Below, one piece after another: positions 33,676 to 42,563 of a stretch of DNA of 64,000 bases. The translations under genes and the position numbers were made by a program. Source of the DNA: CAZUTO01 sp964623085 (GTDB lineage: Bacteria; Pseudomonadota; Gammaproteobacteria; Pseudomonadales; GM7GCV1); NCBI GenBank assembly GCA_964623085.1, contig CAZUTO010000004.1, forward strand, positions 1-64,000. Reading direction: 5' to 3'. The notes under the pieces were generated by a model. It made no database searches, was not told the origin of the DNA, and was given only the letters and a program-made list of their open reading frames with translations. Within the stretch, counting starts at the first letter, position 1, and every line of letters begins with the position of its first letter.

Positions 33676-34737
33676 ATGGCTTTGTTCAAAGATCATCTTT
33701 ATTCGATGAGCCCATACGAACCCCCTTTAGAGGGGCGATCCGTATCTGAGCACCTTCTTCTCGACTTTAATGAGCGAACATTGCCTGTTAGCGATGAAGT
33801 TGTTAATGCGCTCTGCGAATACATTCAATCAGGTAGCCTTCAGAAATACCCAGCCTATGGCGATATTTTGGATAAGTTGGCAGTCTATACCGGCGTTGAT
33901 GCAAATAGATTGATGATCACGAATGGATCTGATCAGGGCATTGATTTGGTTATGCGAGCGGCACTTTGCTCGCAGAGCAGAGCGATTATCCCTGCACCGA
34001 GCTTTGCCATATACAGGCAAGTTGCAGAGGTAGAAAATGCTGAAATTTTTGCACCGCGTTATAACTTGGTAGAGGGTTACCCTGTTGCTGAAGTGATCGA
34101 TGCACTGACCGAAAATACGCGCCTCATTGTTGTGCCCTTACCCAATAATCCGACAGGAACAGCCGTTTCCATTGAAGATGTTGAAAAAATCCTCAAAGCA
34201 GCACCGAAATCAATGGTCTTGGTAGACGAATGCTATTTTGAATATTCAGGTGTGACTGTTTCAGACTTACTGGATGCCTACGATAATTTGGTCATCACCA
34301 GAACATTTTCTAAAACCTGGGGAATACCGTCATTGCGGTTTGGTTTTGTGATGAGTCAACCTAAAAACATTGAACAGTTGTTGAAAATACGTGGTCCTTA
34401 CGACGTTAATCAGCTTGCTGTTGTCGCAGCAGAGGCAGCATTGTCAGCACCTGGTTATACAGATCAGTATGTTCGCGAAGTGATGACGGAGTCCAAACCT
34501 TTGGTGGAAGAATGGTTCCGTAGCCGCGACATATTGTTTTGGCCAAGCCAAGCGAACTACCTATGGGCCTTTCCGGCAAAACCAGAACTGCTGTTGGCCG
34601 ATTTAAAGAACAATGGGATTTTGGTGAGACCAAAGCAAAATGATCAAGGACATCTTGGCTTACGTATTACCATAGGAAATCGGATGCAAACAGAACGTTT
34701 ACTTGGTGTGCTAGAAAAATTTTATGACCTAAATTGA
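33676..34737 (+). CDS. HisC-like class I/II aminotransferase
   Basis: PLP enzyme of the histidinol-phosphate aminotransferase group, 353 residues. ITNGSDQGIDLVMRA, PLPNNPTGTAV, VLVDECYFEYSG and the PLP lysine in ITRTFSKTWGIPSLRFGF are the fold I landmarks. LRITIGNRMQTERLL at the end carries the substrate carboxylate arginine. Its start lies one base after the proB stop, so it should be translated with it. Outside a his operon, such genes can serve histidine, aromatic or cobalamin-type reactions, so the exact reaction is left open. Confidence 0.8.
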   Translation: MALFKDHLYSMSPYEPPLEGRSVSEHLLLDFNERTLPVSDEVVNALCEYIQSGSLQKYPAYGDILDKLAVYTGVDANRLMITNGSDQGIDLVMRAALCSQSRAIIPAPSFAIYRQVAEVENAEIFAPRYNLVEGYPVAEVIDALTENTRLIVVPLPNNPTGTAVSIEDVEKILKAAPKSMVLVDECYFEYSGVTVSDLLDAYDNLVITRTFSKTWGIPSLRFGFVMSQPKNIEQLLKIRGPYDVNQLAVVAAEAALSAPGYTDQYVREVMTESKPLVEEWFRSRDILFWPSQANYLWAFPAKPELLLADLKNNGILVRPKQNDQGHLGLRITIGNRMQTERLLGVLEKFYDLN

Positions 34738-34762
34738 CATTTCTGACTATTGTGACAATAAA
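34734..34762 (+). promoter_or_regulatory. Candidate promoter of the PilZ-DUF1631-GGDEF-EAL gene
   Basis: A perfect TTGACA, partly inside the stop codon of the aminotransferase gene, is followed after 17 bases by AATAAA (4 of 6). It lies 150 bases before ATG 34914. Confidence 0.4.
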
Positions 34763-34913
34763 TAATGTGACCTAGGCCTGCGTTTTTGTAACAAAATGTG
34801 TCAGTAGATGATCCAATAACCTCAAATATAAGTAAGATGTGTCCCTGCAATAATATGTGATGCTTGAGAGGGCTGGTGAGCGCCTGCAGAGTAGGTTGCC
34901 CAGAAGGGATAAT

Positions 34914-36307
34914 ATGGCTGAAAACAAACAGAGTTATGACGGAAAAGAGCGACGGCGCGCAGAGCGTTATGGCGCGAGTCATCCTGCGATTTTGAAAATC
35001 GAAGGGCTAGCGGCCTTTGATTGTGATATTCAAGATTATTGCGAAGCTGGGTTCTATCTTTCAGCGGCTAAAAATAGCGCATTACAAAATATTCTTTCGG
35101 CCGTCCAAGTCGGCACAAAGCTTGTTGTCGAATATTCAATCGCGGCCAATACGTATAAGGTTTCTGGCGAAACCGCTCGTTTATCATCCGATGGTCTAGG
35201 TGTATACGCACCGAAGATGCCGGAAGATGCCTTTCTAGCTTTGTTTGGTAACAAAGACAAAACGGGTAATACCGGCACCCAACAAATTAGTGGTTCTCCT
35301 CAGCTCATTGCGCAATGCCGAGAACAGTTGTTTGTTTTTGCGAAAAAATTCGTTACCGATTTCTATGAGCAAGCAGGAGCAATGCTGCAGACAGCCATAG
35401 ATGAAGCTAGTTTTTCTGAGCGCGCAGATTATCAGCACGCGCTAAATGCGTTAAAGGCAGATCCGTCACGTGCTCAGAGCGGCTTCGAGGTTGCGCTCCG
35501 TGAAGAAGTTGAAGAGTTCGAGAATGGCAGTGTCCAGAAAAAAGAAAGTAAGCTCAGCGATGGCGAACTGTCTTTGATTGACAAGCGAGGTTTTGAGGAA
35601 TGGCTCGCTGTTTCATCTATCGCTTATCGCCTTGAAGGCATGATGAGCCAAGAGATGGCGTACTTTGAGCTCCGCTATGCGAGTTTATCTGGACGTTTGG
35701 TTGATCGTAAAACATCGCCCTATGCACCGGATGTGATTTGTCGCTTGTTTGATGAACAGCTTAGAAAGATGGAGCTCGCTGAAACGGGTGAAGAGGTCGT
35801 CCATGGTGCTATGTCAAAAGTGCTGGCAGAAGAGATGGCAGCGCTCTACGAAAAATTGAATGAGATAGTTGCTCCTGTTGATCCAATAACAAAAACTGGT
35901 GGTTCTGCTAGTAGTTCTGCTGGCGAGGCTTCTGATGGTGATGTTGGCGATGAAGCAGATCAAGTGCCAGAAGAGCAAGTATCGGCAGATGAGTCCGATG
36001 CCAACGCCGATGCGAATACCAATGCCAACACTAATGCCAGCACCAACGGCGATGCCAATGCTAATGGTAATGCCAACACCAACACTAATGAAGGTGGCGG
36101 CGGTGGTGACGCGTACGGTGACTTTAATGGCAGCGGTAACGCTAACGGATTCAATCAAGACATGGGTGCAGGTGCTCCGAATATGAATCCTGGCGGTGAT
36201 ACTGGTTCAGGCTATAATGAATCCCAGCAAGGGCACAGACCTGTGCCAAAAGCGCAGCGAGAATACAGTTTTGAAAACCTGTTTCGCGCGATTCAACGCT
36301 CTGGTGG
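34914..36307 (+). CDS. PilZ-DUF1631-GGDEF-EAL protein, N-terminal part (runs into assembly gap)
   Basis: First 464 or so residues of a very large protein. ATG 34914 is the start because AAGGGA lies 7 bases before it. Residues about 8-110 look like a PilZ domain, the c-di-GMP receptor fold, with the arginine-rich ERRRAERYG opening and a DIQDYCEAGFYL loop in place of the canonical DxSxxG. Residues about 120-310 fit the start of the DUF1631 family (CREQLFVFAKKFVTDFYEQ, LSLIDKRGFEEWLAVSSIAYR). From about 315 a disordered Ser/Gly/Asp/Glu stretch passes into Asn/Ala/Thr repeats and then a Gly-rich part that enters the gap. The frame that stays open across the N and stops at 36434 is false. The real continuation is the frame from 36408 onward in the next entry. 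Confidence 0.8.
35998..36090 (+). repeat. Asn/Ala/Thr-coding low-complexity repeat
   Basis: Imperfect 6-base units of the aatgcc / aacacc kind encode alternating Asn with Ala, Thr or Ser, then pass into GGC/GGT runs coding glycine. This is a flexible linker inside the DUF1631 protein. The glycine-coding runs next to it probably caused the assembly gap. Confidence 0.75.
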
Positions 36308-36407
36308 NNNNNNNNNNNNNNNNNNNNNNNNNNNNNNNNNNNNNNNNNNNNNNNNNNNNNNNNNNNNNNNNNNNNNNNNNNNNNNNNNNNNNNNNNNNNN
36401 NNNNNNN
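36308..36407. other. Assembly gap (100 N) in glycine-rich coding repeat
   Basis: Exactly 100 N. Both sides code glycine (RSGG before, GGGS after). The upstream and downstream frames do not match across 100 bases. For one open gene the true length must leave remainder 2 when divided by 3, so 100 is only a filler. Confidence 0.95.
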
Positions 36408-39250
36408 CTGGTGGTGGCAGCAATGAAGGGATAGCTGCGTCTGGTGGAGCCCCTCTATCGTCTCCTGCCGCGTCGTCCTACTTTAACCCTATGCAGGCTG
36501 CACCGGCGCGATATGCTGGTTCAGGCGGTGGAGGAAGCGCAGGTGGATATGGCGGAGCCTCTGCAGGTGGTGGGTCTGGTATAGGCGGCCAATCTGCAGC
36601 TGCACCTTCTGGTCAAGCGATTGCCAGAGCGTTCGCGGGTATGCGTGGGGCCAGTACATCGGGACGTGCTACGATGGAGCAGGCTTCCGCACGTGCGGCA
36701 AATATACCGCAGCCAGAGCAAGGTGAAGTGGTTAATTTGCTCGATCAAATTGAGCCTAAAGCACGGACGAGAGGTGACGGTGGCTCATCCTTACCATTGT
36801 CCAAACGACTATCCAGAAAAATAGAAGCGACAGCGCTTGCAGGCATTAATGTCGGGCAAAGAGAACAGCTTCATACCGTCGCAGACATCATGGATAAGGC
36901 GGTCTCCGAATATGACGCAACATCTCAGATTGAGGCGCTCGTTGTTGCGTTGGAAAAATCGCTACTCAAATTAGTGATGGTAGATCCAGACTTTTTGGAA
37001 GACGAGTTTCATCCGGCGCGACGATTTATGAATACCCTCGATCAGTTTGCCATTGCTGCAGATGATGAAGGTAACTTCTATGATCCTAAATTGTATGAAT
37101 TCCTTGATTCGTTGATAAATAAAATTGTCGAGGAGCCAACTGTCAACAAAGATATTTTTGAGACGAGCCTGGAACAAATTTCTGCAATGTTGATGGAGTT
37201 GCAGCAACTTAGGTTGAAGCGCGTTTCTTTGTTGCAGGAGTCTTCTGAGGCGCGAGAAAGGGTTCGTACCGCTCGCAGTATCACGGCAGAAACGCTTGAC
37301 GAGTTATATACTGGTAAAAGTGTTGCAGCATCTGCGATGGATTTGCTAGATATCGGTTGGCGGCATCATCTTAACTTGATCGAACTGCGCGAAACCACAT
37401 CATCTGAGCTCTGGAAAGAGGCAGTGGATACCTTTGTTGCAGTCAACCAGCTACTGTCGCAGGAAGAGTCGTTTGAGTACTTAAATTCAGATGGCGCTTT
37501 GGATGAGTCTGCTTTAGAAGACTTACTACATAAGGTTGAGCAGGGTTTAGCATGCACCAGCACTGATACAGATGGTGTCGAGTCGCTGGTGGCGTCTGTA
37601 CGAACCGAAATTATCTCGGGTGCGGGTGAGTCTCCAGAAATGAGAGAGTATGTCGCTAACAGCGCTCAGAATTCTAATATGCAACCGAATGAAGCAGGAA
37701 TAGCCCGCATCGGTGAATGGTGGAGTGTGCCAGTTTCCGGTAAAAAAGTGATCACTCAGCTGATCTGGAAAAACAGTTCTCAGGAAAAATATGCGGCGAC
37801 CAATCGCTCTGCTTCTCGACGTTGGGAGCTCAATGCGAGTCAGTTTGAGAAGGATATAGCAGCGGGGAAAATTTCTCGCATTGGTGAAGGGCAGTTTTTG
37901 CTTTTTGACCGTTCCGAAGGAGCACTTTTTGACGATCTCTACAAGCGATTGGCCTCGCAAATCGTTAAAGAAGAGCATGTTGGCATCGTCAACCGTAAAG
38001 GATTTATTAAGAAACTTGATGAGGCTTGCGTAGAAGAGGGTAATGCGCATGTGCTTTGTATGATTGAGTTTGATCAGTTCCGAGTTATACGACATAACTG
38101 TGGTATGGAAGTCTGCGACAAGCTATCCAATGAGCTTGTTAATCAAATTCATGAAACACTAGATCGATCCGATGTGATCTCTGCTTTCGCTGAAGACAGT
38201 TTCATGATTTTGATGAAAAACTGTGATCAGAAGAGGGCTGAGGAGAAAGCGAACAAAATTCTCGAGTTATATAAAGACTATAAGTATGAAGTCAGTGGCG
38301 ATACCTATCGACTTGGTTTGAATATCGGGCTTGCTGAAACAATCAGTGGGACTGATTCAGCAGACGCAGCATTGCGTCATGTCGACTCTGCGTGCATCGC
38401 AGCCAAAGGTGCTGGCCGCAATCAGCTGCAATTTTACGATGCGGCAAATAAGCAAATGAAGGTGCAGGATTCCGTAATGGAATTGGCCGGTAGCATCGAC
38501 AGAATTATTGCTAATGGTGGCCTTTATTTGCGTGCTCAGATGGTCATGCCAGTTGGTGACGGTGAGGGTATGTCACCGTACCACGAAATTTTGCTTGGTA
38601 TTACTGATGAGCAGGGCTTACGAGTGGTTCCAGAGAAATTTATTCAGGCCATTGAAAGACTGCGTCGAACGGACGAGTTGGATACTTGGGTAATTAAGAA
38701 GACCTTTGATTGGATCAAAGCCAATCCGGAAAAATTCAAAGATCTCGGTGGATTCTCTATCAATCTTTCTGGAGCATCGTTGGTTTCACAAGATGTGCTT
38801 GATTATTTGCTCGCGGAAATTCCAAAATTGGGAGTCGCAGCGGATCGCTTGGTCTTTGAAATAACGGAGACGGCAGCCATTGAAAATTATGATTCTGCCA
38901 AAGATTTCTTGTGGGAAGTTCGGCGCCTTGGCTGTAAGTTTTCACTTGATGATTTCGGAACGGGTTATGCGTCTTATTCGCACCTGCGAAAACTGCGTCC
39001 TGATATTCTGAAAATTGATGGTAGCTTTATTTGGAATCTAGCGAGTGATAATAGTGATTTCGTGTTGGTTAAGTCCATGAACGATATTGGTAAAGCGCTT
39101 GGATTTAAGACAGTAGCGGAGTATGTGGAATCGCCGGCGATCCTGAGTAAGCTTGCTGAAATCGGTGTTGATTATGCTCAGGGCTATGCAATTCATAGGC
39201 CAGAAGCGCTAGAAGAAATGGCGACAAAAAGTAATGAAGAGGTTGAGTGA
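36408..39250 (+). CDS. PilZ-DUF1631-GGDEF-EAL protein, C-terminal part (c-di-GMP phosphodiesterase-type output)
   Basis: Continuation of the gene begun at 34914. The frame is open from 36410, before the first ATG at 36491. A Gly/Ala/Ser-rich linker runs to about 36700. The second half of DUF1631 follows (LLDIGWRHHLNLIEL, IGEWWSVPV, QLIWKNSSQEKYAATNR). Next is a GGDEF domain that has lost its motif (AEDSF at 38189-38203 in place of GGDEF), so no cyclase activity is expected. Last is an EAL domain with EIL (38585), NLSG, EITET, SLDDFGTGYASY, KIDGSF, AEYVE and AQGY. Most metal and catalytic positions are kept, so it may cleave c-di-GMP or at least bind it. No signal peptide or membrane helix is seen. 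Its place in the block near the type IV pilus genes suggests control of surface behaviour, which is inference. Confidence 0.85.
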
Positions 39251-39276
39251 TCGATAGCATCCAAGTTGCTATTAGT

Positions 39277-39312
39277 AATAAAAAAAGCCCGCATATGCGG
39301 GCTTTTTTTATT
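39277..39312. terminator. Bidirectional intrinsic terminator, perfect 36-base palindrome
   Basis: aataaaaaaagcccgcat is followed directly by its exact reverse complement, giving A and T tracts on both strands. It ends the EAL gene on plus and rpsT on minus. Confidence 0.95.
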
Positions 39313-39335
39313 ACCTAAATAAGACTGTTAGATAA

Positions 39336-39605
39336 TCAGGCTGCAGCTAACGCTTTTATGTGCGCATTCATTCTGCTTTTGTGCCGAGCGGCCTTATTCT
39401 TATGTATAAGGCCTTTGTCAGCCATTCGGTCAATAATCGGTACTGCTTCTTTATATGTTGTTTTAGCGGTTTCCAGATCTTTCGCTTCTATCGCACCGTA
39501 AACACGCTTTAGATAGGTGCGAACCATAGAACGCTGGCTTGCATTGTGAGTGCGGCGTTTGTCATTTTGTCGAGCACGTTTGCGTGCTTGTGAAGAGTTG
39601 GCCAT
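39336..39605 (-). CDS. rpsT: 30S ribosomal protein S20
   Basis: Small-subunit primary rRNA-binding protein, 89 residues, strongly basic and helical. It begins MANSSQARKRARQNDKRRTHN and ends in KNKAARHKSRMNAHIKALAAA. It is transcribed opposite to its neighbours and divergently from murJ, the usual arrangement in this group. It shares a terminator with the large EAL gene. Confidence 0.98.
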   Translation of the reverse strand: MANSSQARKRARQNDKRRTHNASQRSMVRTYLKRVYGAIEAKDLETAKTTYKEAVPIIDRMADKGLIHKNKAARHKSRMNAHIKALAAA

Positions 39606-39827
39606 TGCCGTTCCTAACCTCTATACATGTGCTTAGTTTTTAAGGGGCGCAACTATGCCTTTGAGGCCCTTTGATGTCAACCAACCAGCAGATAATTATC
39701 GATGAAAGAGCACTGGGTCTGCAGTAGGTAAGCGCGCCATAAAAGTTTGTCGATACTATAGGCAGAGAGCGCTGTTCAGTGTTCCGTTGCCCAGATAAAC
39801 TTGCGTATTCGGTTAAAGGTTTGATTC

Positions 39828-41456
39828 ATGCATCCAGATAGTAAGGAGAACAACGAAGCTCAGTCCGGCGCGGCTGAGTCTCGGTCGGCATTTGGATTGC
39901 TCAAATCAAGCTTTTCGGTCGGCAGTATGACAATGCTCTCTCGCGTGTTTGGGCTGGCTCGAGATGTGTTTTTCGCGCAATTAGTGGGTGCCAGTGCCGC
40001 TGCAGATGCTTTTTTTGTCGCCTTTAAGATCCCTAATTTTTTTCGACGGCTTTTTGCAGAAGGAGCATTCAATCAGGCATTTGTGCCGGTTTTAAGTGAC
40101 TACAAGCAGAATCAGACACTAGAACAGGTAAAGTATTTTGTCAGCCGGATTTCCGGGACCTTAGGGCTTTGTTTGTTTGGCTTAACGCTAATCGTGATGC
40201 TCTTTCCTCAGCTTCTTTCTGTTCCCTTTGCACTGGGCTACTGGCTCGGAGATGACGCTGACGACGCCTTAAAATTCGCGTATGTGACCGACATGCTTCG
40301 TATCACTTTCCCCTATTTGTTTTTAGTCAGTTTGACCGCTTTATCGGGCTCAATTTTAAACACCTTTGGCCGTTTTTCGGTGCCTGCATTTACGCCAGTT
40401 TTACTTAATGTTTGTCTCATTGTTGCAGCGGTAGTGGTAGCGCCGATGATGGAAGAGCCAAGTTTTGCGCTCGCATGGGGCGTGTTTGCTGCCGGAATCG
40501 TGCAGTTGGTTTTCCAAATGCCTTTTTTACAACGGATACAGATGCTACCCGTGCCAAAATGGGGTTGGTCAGATCCCGGTGTAAAGCGCGTTTTAATGCT
40601 GATGTTGCCCGCCATCTTTGGTGTTTCAGTGAGCCAGATTAATTTGTTGCTAGATACACTTTTAGCGGTGTTTCTGCCTACAGGCAGCGTCTCTTGGCTC
40701 TATTACTCGGATCGGATTTCGGAGCTGCCTTTAGGAGTGTTTGGCATCGCCATTGCGACAGTTATTTTGCCTAACCTTTCGAGAGAACATTTTTCTGAAA
40801 AGCCAGAGCGATTTAGTAGCACTCTCGATTGGGCTATACGGATGGTTCTTTTGTTAGGCCTGCCGGCGGCCATCGCAATCTTGATGTTGGCCGAACCAAT
40901 TCTCGCCACGCTATTTCATTACGGTGATTTCGCGGCGCGAGAAAATAATCTACCAATGGCTGTGCTCAGCTTGCAGGCCTATTCAATGGGCTTGATAGCA
41001 TTTATGTTAGTAAAGGTGCTGGCCCCTGGCTATTTTTCTCGCGAGGACATGAAAACACCGGTAAAAATTGCTGTTATCGCAATGACCGCGAATATGGTGA
41101 TGAATCTATTGTTAGTTGCATGGCTACACTTCAGTTTCCAGTTGGGCCATGTAGGCTTGGCTTTGGCCACCACGCTTTCAGCCTTCCTTAATGCATGGTT
41201 GTTGATGAAGGGCCTCAAAAATAGTGGCTTCTATCTGCCACAAGAGGGCTGGTTGAAATTTGTTCTCGGTCTATCGTTTGGATTGGTGCTGATGGCACTC
41301 TGTCTATGGGGGCTGATTTCTGTATGGGATGATTGGGTAAATTGGTCTCTATGGGAACGAAGCTGGCGGTTGTGTGTTGTGTGTATTTCGGGTGCATCTG
41401 CCTATTTTGCGGGTATCTATATTGCCGGTATTAGAGCCGCGCATGTGCGATATTGA
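39828..41456 (+). CDS. murJ: Lipid II flippase MurJ
   Basis: Inner-membrane flippase carrying the peptidoglycan precursor lipid II to the periplasm. The 542 residues form about 14 membrane helices of the MOP superfamily. Landmarks are LSRVFGLARDVFFAQLVGASAAADAFFVAFKIPNFFRRLFAEGAFNQAFVPVL at the start (including the conserved arginines), then LYYSDRISELPLGVFGIAIATVILPNLSR in the middle. It leads the murJ-ribF-ileS-lspA-fkpB run. Confidence 0.96.
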   Translation: MHPDSKENNEAQSGAAESRSAFGLLKSSFSVGSMTMLSRVFGLARDVFFAQLVGASAAADAFFVAFKIPNFFRRLFAEGAFNQAFVPVLSDYKQNQTLEQVKYFVSRISGTLGLCLFGLTLIVMLFPQLLSVPFALGYWLGDDADDALKFAYVTDMLRITFPYLFLVSLTALSGSILNTFGRFSVPAFTPVLLNVCLIVAAVVVAPMMEEPSFALAWGVFAAGIVQLVFQMPFLQRIQMLPVPKWGWSDPGVKRVLMLMLPAIFGVSVSQINLLLDTLLAVFLPTGSVSWLYYSDRISELPLGVFGIAIATVILPNLSREHFSEKPERFSSTLDWAIRMVLLLGLPAAIAILMLAEPILATLFHYGDFAARENNLPMAVLSLQAYSMGLIAFMLVKVLAPGYFSREDMKTPVKIAVIAMTANMVMNLLLVAWLHFSFQLGHVGLALATTLSAFLNAWLLMKGLKNSGFYLPQEGWLKFVLGLSFGLVLMALCLWGLISVWDDWVNWSLWERSWRLCVVCISGASAYFAGIYIAGIRAAHVRY

Positions 41457-41595
41457 GGCTGTTAAATACTGTTATCTCAATGCGCTGAAAGTTATACTCG
41501 GGTGGCTTCTTGTCCCGTTGTTGGGTTTTGTATTTTCGCTCAGTGCGTTGTGTCGGGTTTATCGTCTTACCGCATAGAAATAGAGGTTCGTCAGT

Positions 41596-42543
41596 TTGCC
41601 AAAGTTCTTTTTTGGAACTCGCTCGCTTCAAGATTTTCCTCGCGGCTGTGTTCTGACGATTGGTGCGTTTGATGGCGTACATCTTGGCCACCAAGCGATC
41701 ATATCTCGACTTCGAGAGCAGAGTGCCGCGTTAGGATTGCCTGCGATAGCGGTGACGTTTTACCCTGACCCCATACAATATTTCAAGCCAGATCAAGCCC
41801 CATCGCAAATTATGAATTTGCGCGAAAAAACAATCTCGCTTTTGGACGCTGGAGTGGACGCCGTAGCGTGCCTTCCATTTAATAGCGAAGTAAGAAATAT
41901 GGCGGCCGCAGATTTCGTGGAAGGCTTTTTGTTAGAGAGACTGGGAGCAAAATATATTATCGTCGGCGATGATTTTCGCTTCGGTGCTGGACGAGAGGGC
42001 GATTTTAAGTTGCTAGAATCAGCGGGCCAAAAACATGGCTTTGTGACAGAGCGAGCAGAGACGCTAGAATATAACGGTGAGCGAGTTAGCAGCACAAGGT
42101 TAAGAAAACTTTTGCAGAATGGCGAGTTAGCTGCGGCTGAAACCTTATTCGGTAGATCCTATGAATTGTGCGGAAGAGTGATTCGCGGGCGTCAACTTGG
42201 TCGAGAACTTGGTTTTCCCACGGCCAATATTCCGTTGAAGCGCAAACAGGTCCCTATATCTGGTGTCTTCGCGGTGAGAGCTAAGGTAGGCGATGGCTGG
42301 ATAGATAGCGTCGCTAATATCGGCTATAGGCCGACGGTGAATCATTTAGATATACCGCTCTTGGAAGTCCATCTGCTTGATTACCAAAGTGATCTTTATG
42401 GCCAGCACTTGCGAGTGCGGTTTGGTAAGAAGTTAAGAGACGAAAAAAGCTTTGATAGCGTAGAAAGTTTGACGTTGGCGATTCAAGAAGATATCAGTCA
42501 GGCTCGAAAATGGTTTCAAGAGCAATCTCTTCCTCCAGAATAA
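41596..42543 (+). CDS. ribF: Bifunctional riboflavin kinase / FAD synthetase (RibF)
   Basis: Turns riboflavin into FMN and FMN into FAD. The 315 residues have an N-terminal nucleotidyltransferase domain with IGAFDGVHLGHQAI, VGDDFRFGAGREG and SSTRLRKLL. The C-terminal riboflavin kinase domain has GRQLGRELGFPTANIPL and VANIGYRPTV. The start is TTG 41596 with AGAGG 9 bases before it; no earlier ATG fits. The spacer after murJ is 139 bases. Its place before ileS is conserved in gammaproteobacteria. Confidence 0.95.
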   Translation: MPKFFFGTRSLQDFPRGCVLTIGAFDGVHLGHQAIISRLREQSAALGLPAIAVTFYPDPIQYFKPDQAPSQIMNLREKTISLLDAGVDAVACLPFNSEVRNMAAADFVEGFLLERLGAKYIIVGDDFRFGAGREGDFKLLESAGQKHGFVTERAETLEYNGERVSSTRLRKLLQNGELAAAETLFGRSYELCGRVIRGRQLGRELGFPTANIPLKRKQVPISGVFAVRAKVGDGWIDSVANIGYRPTVNHLDIPLLEVHLLDYQSDLYGQHLRVRFGKKLRDEKSFDSVESLTLAIQEDISQARKWFQEQSLPPE

Positions 42544-42563
42544 AATGTTAAGACAGAGTATTG

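Noticed and set aside
35814..36158. Antisense open frames opposite the Asn-rich repeat
   Set aside because: They are shadows of the low-complexity tract (Val/Ile/Ser or Leu/Ala repeats), without ribosome-binding site or family resemblance.
34914..36434. A PilZ-DUF1631 gene ending at 36434
   Set aside because: The stop is in a frame that crosses 100 filler N. The other frame continues as Gly-rich sequence into the DUF1631 and EAL parts, so the gap length is wrong.
41374..41694. Small open frames between murJ and ribF on either strand
   Set aside because: They overlap the murJ or ribF ends, lack ribosome-binding sites and resemble no family.
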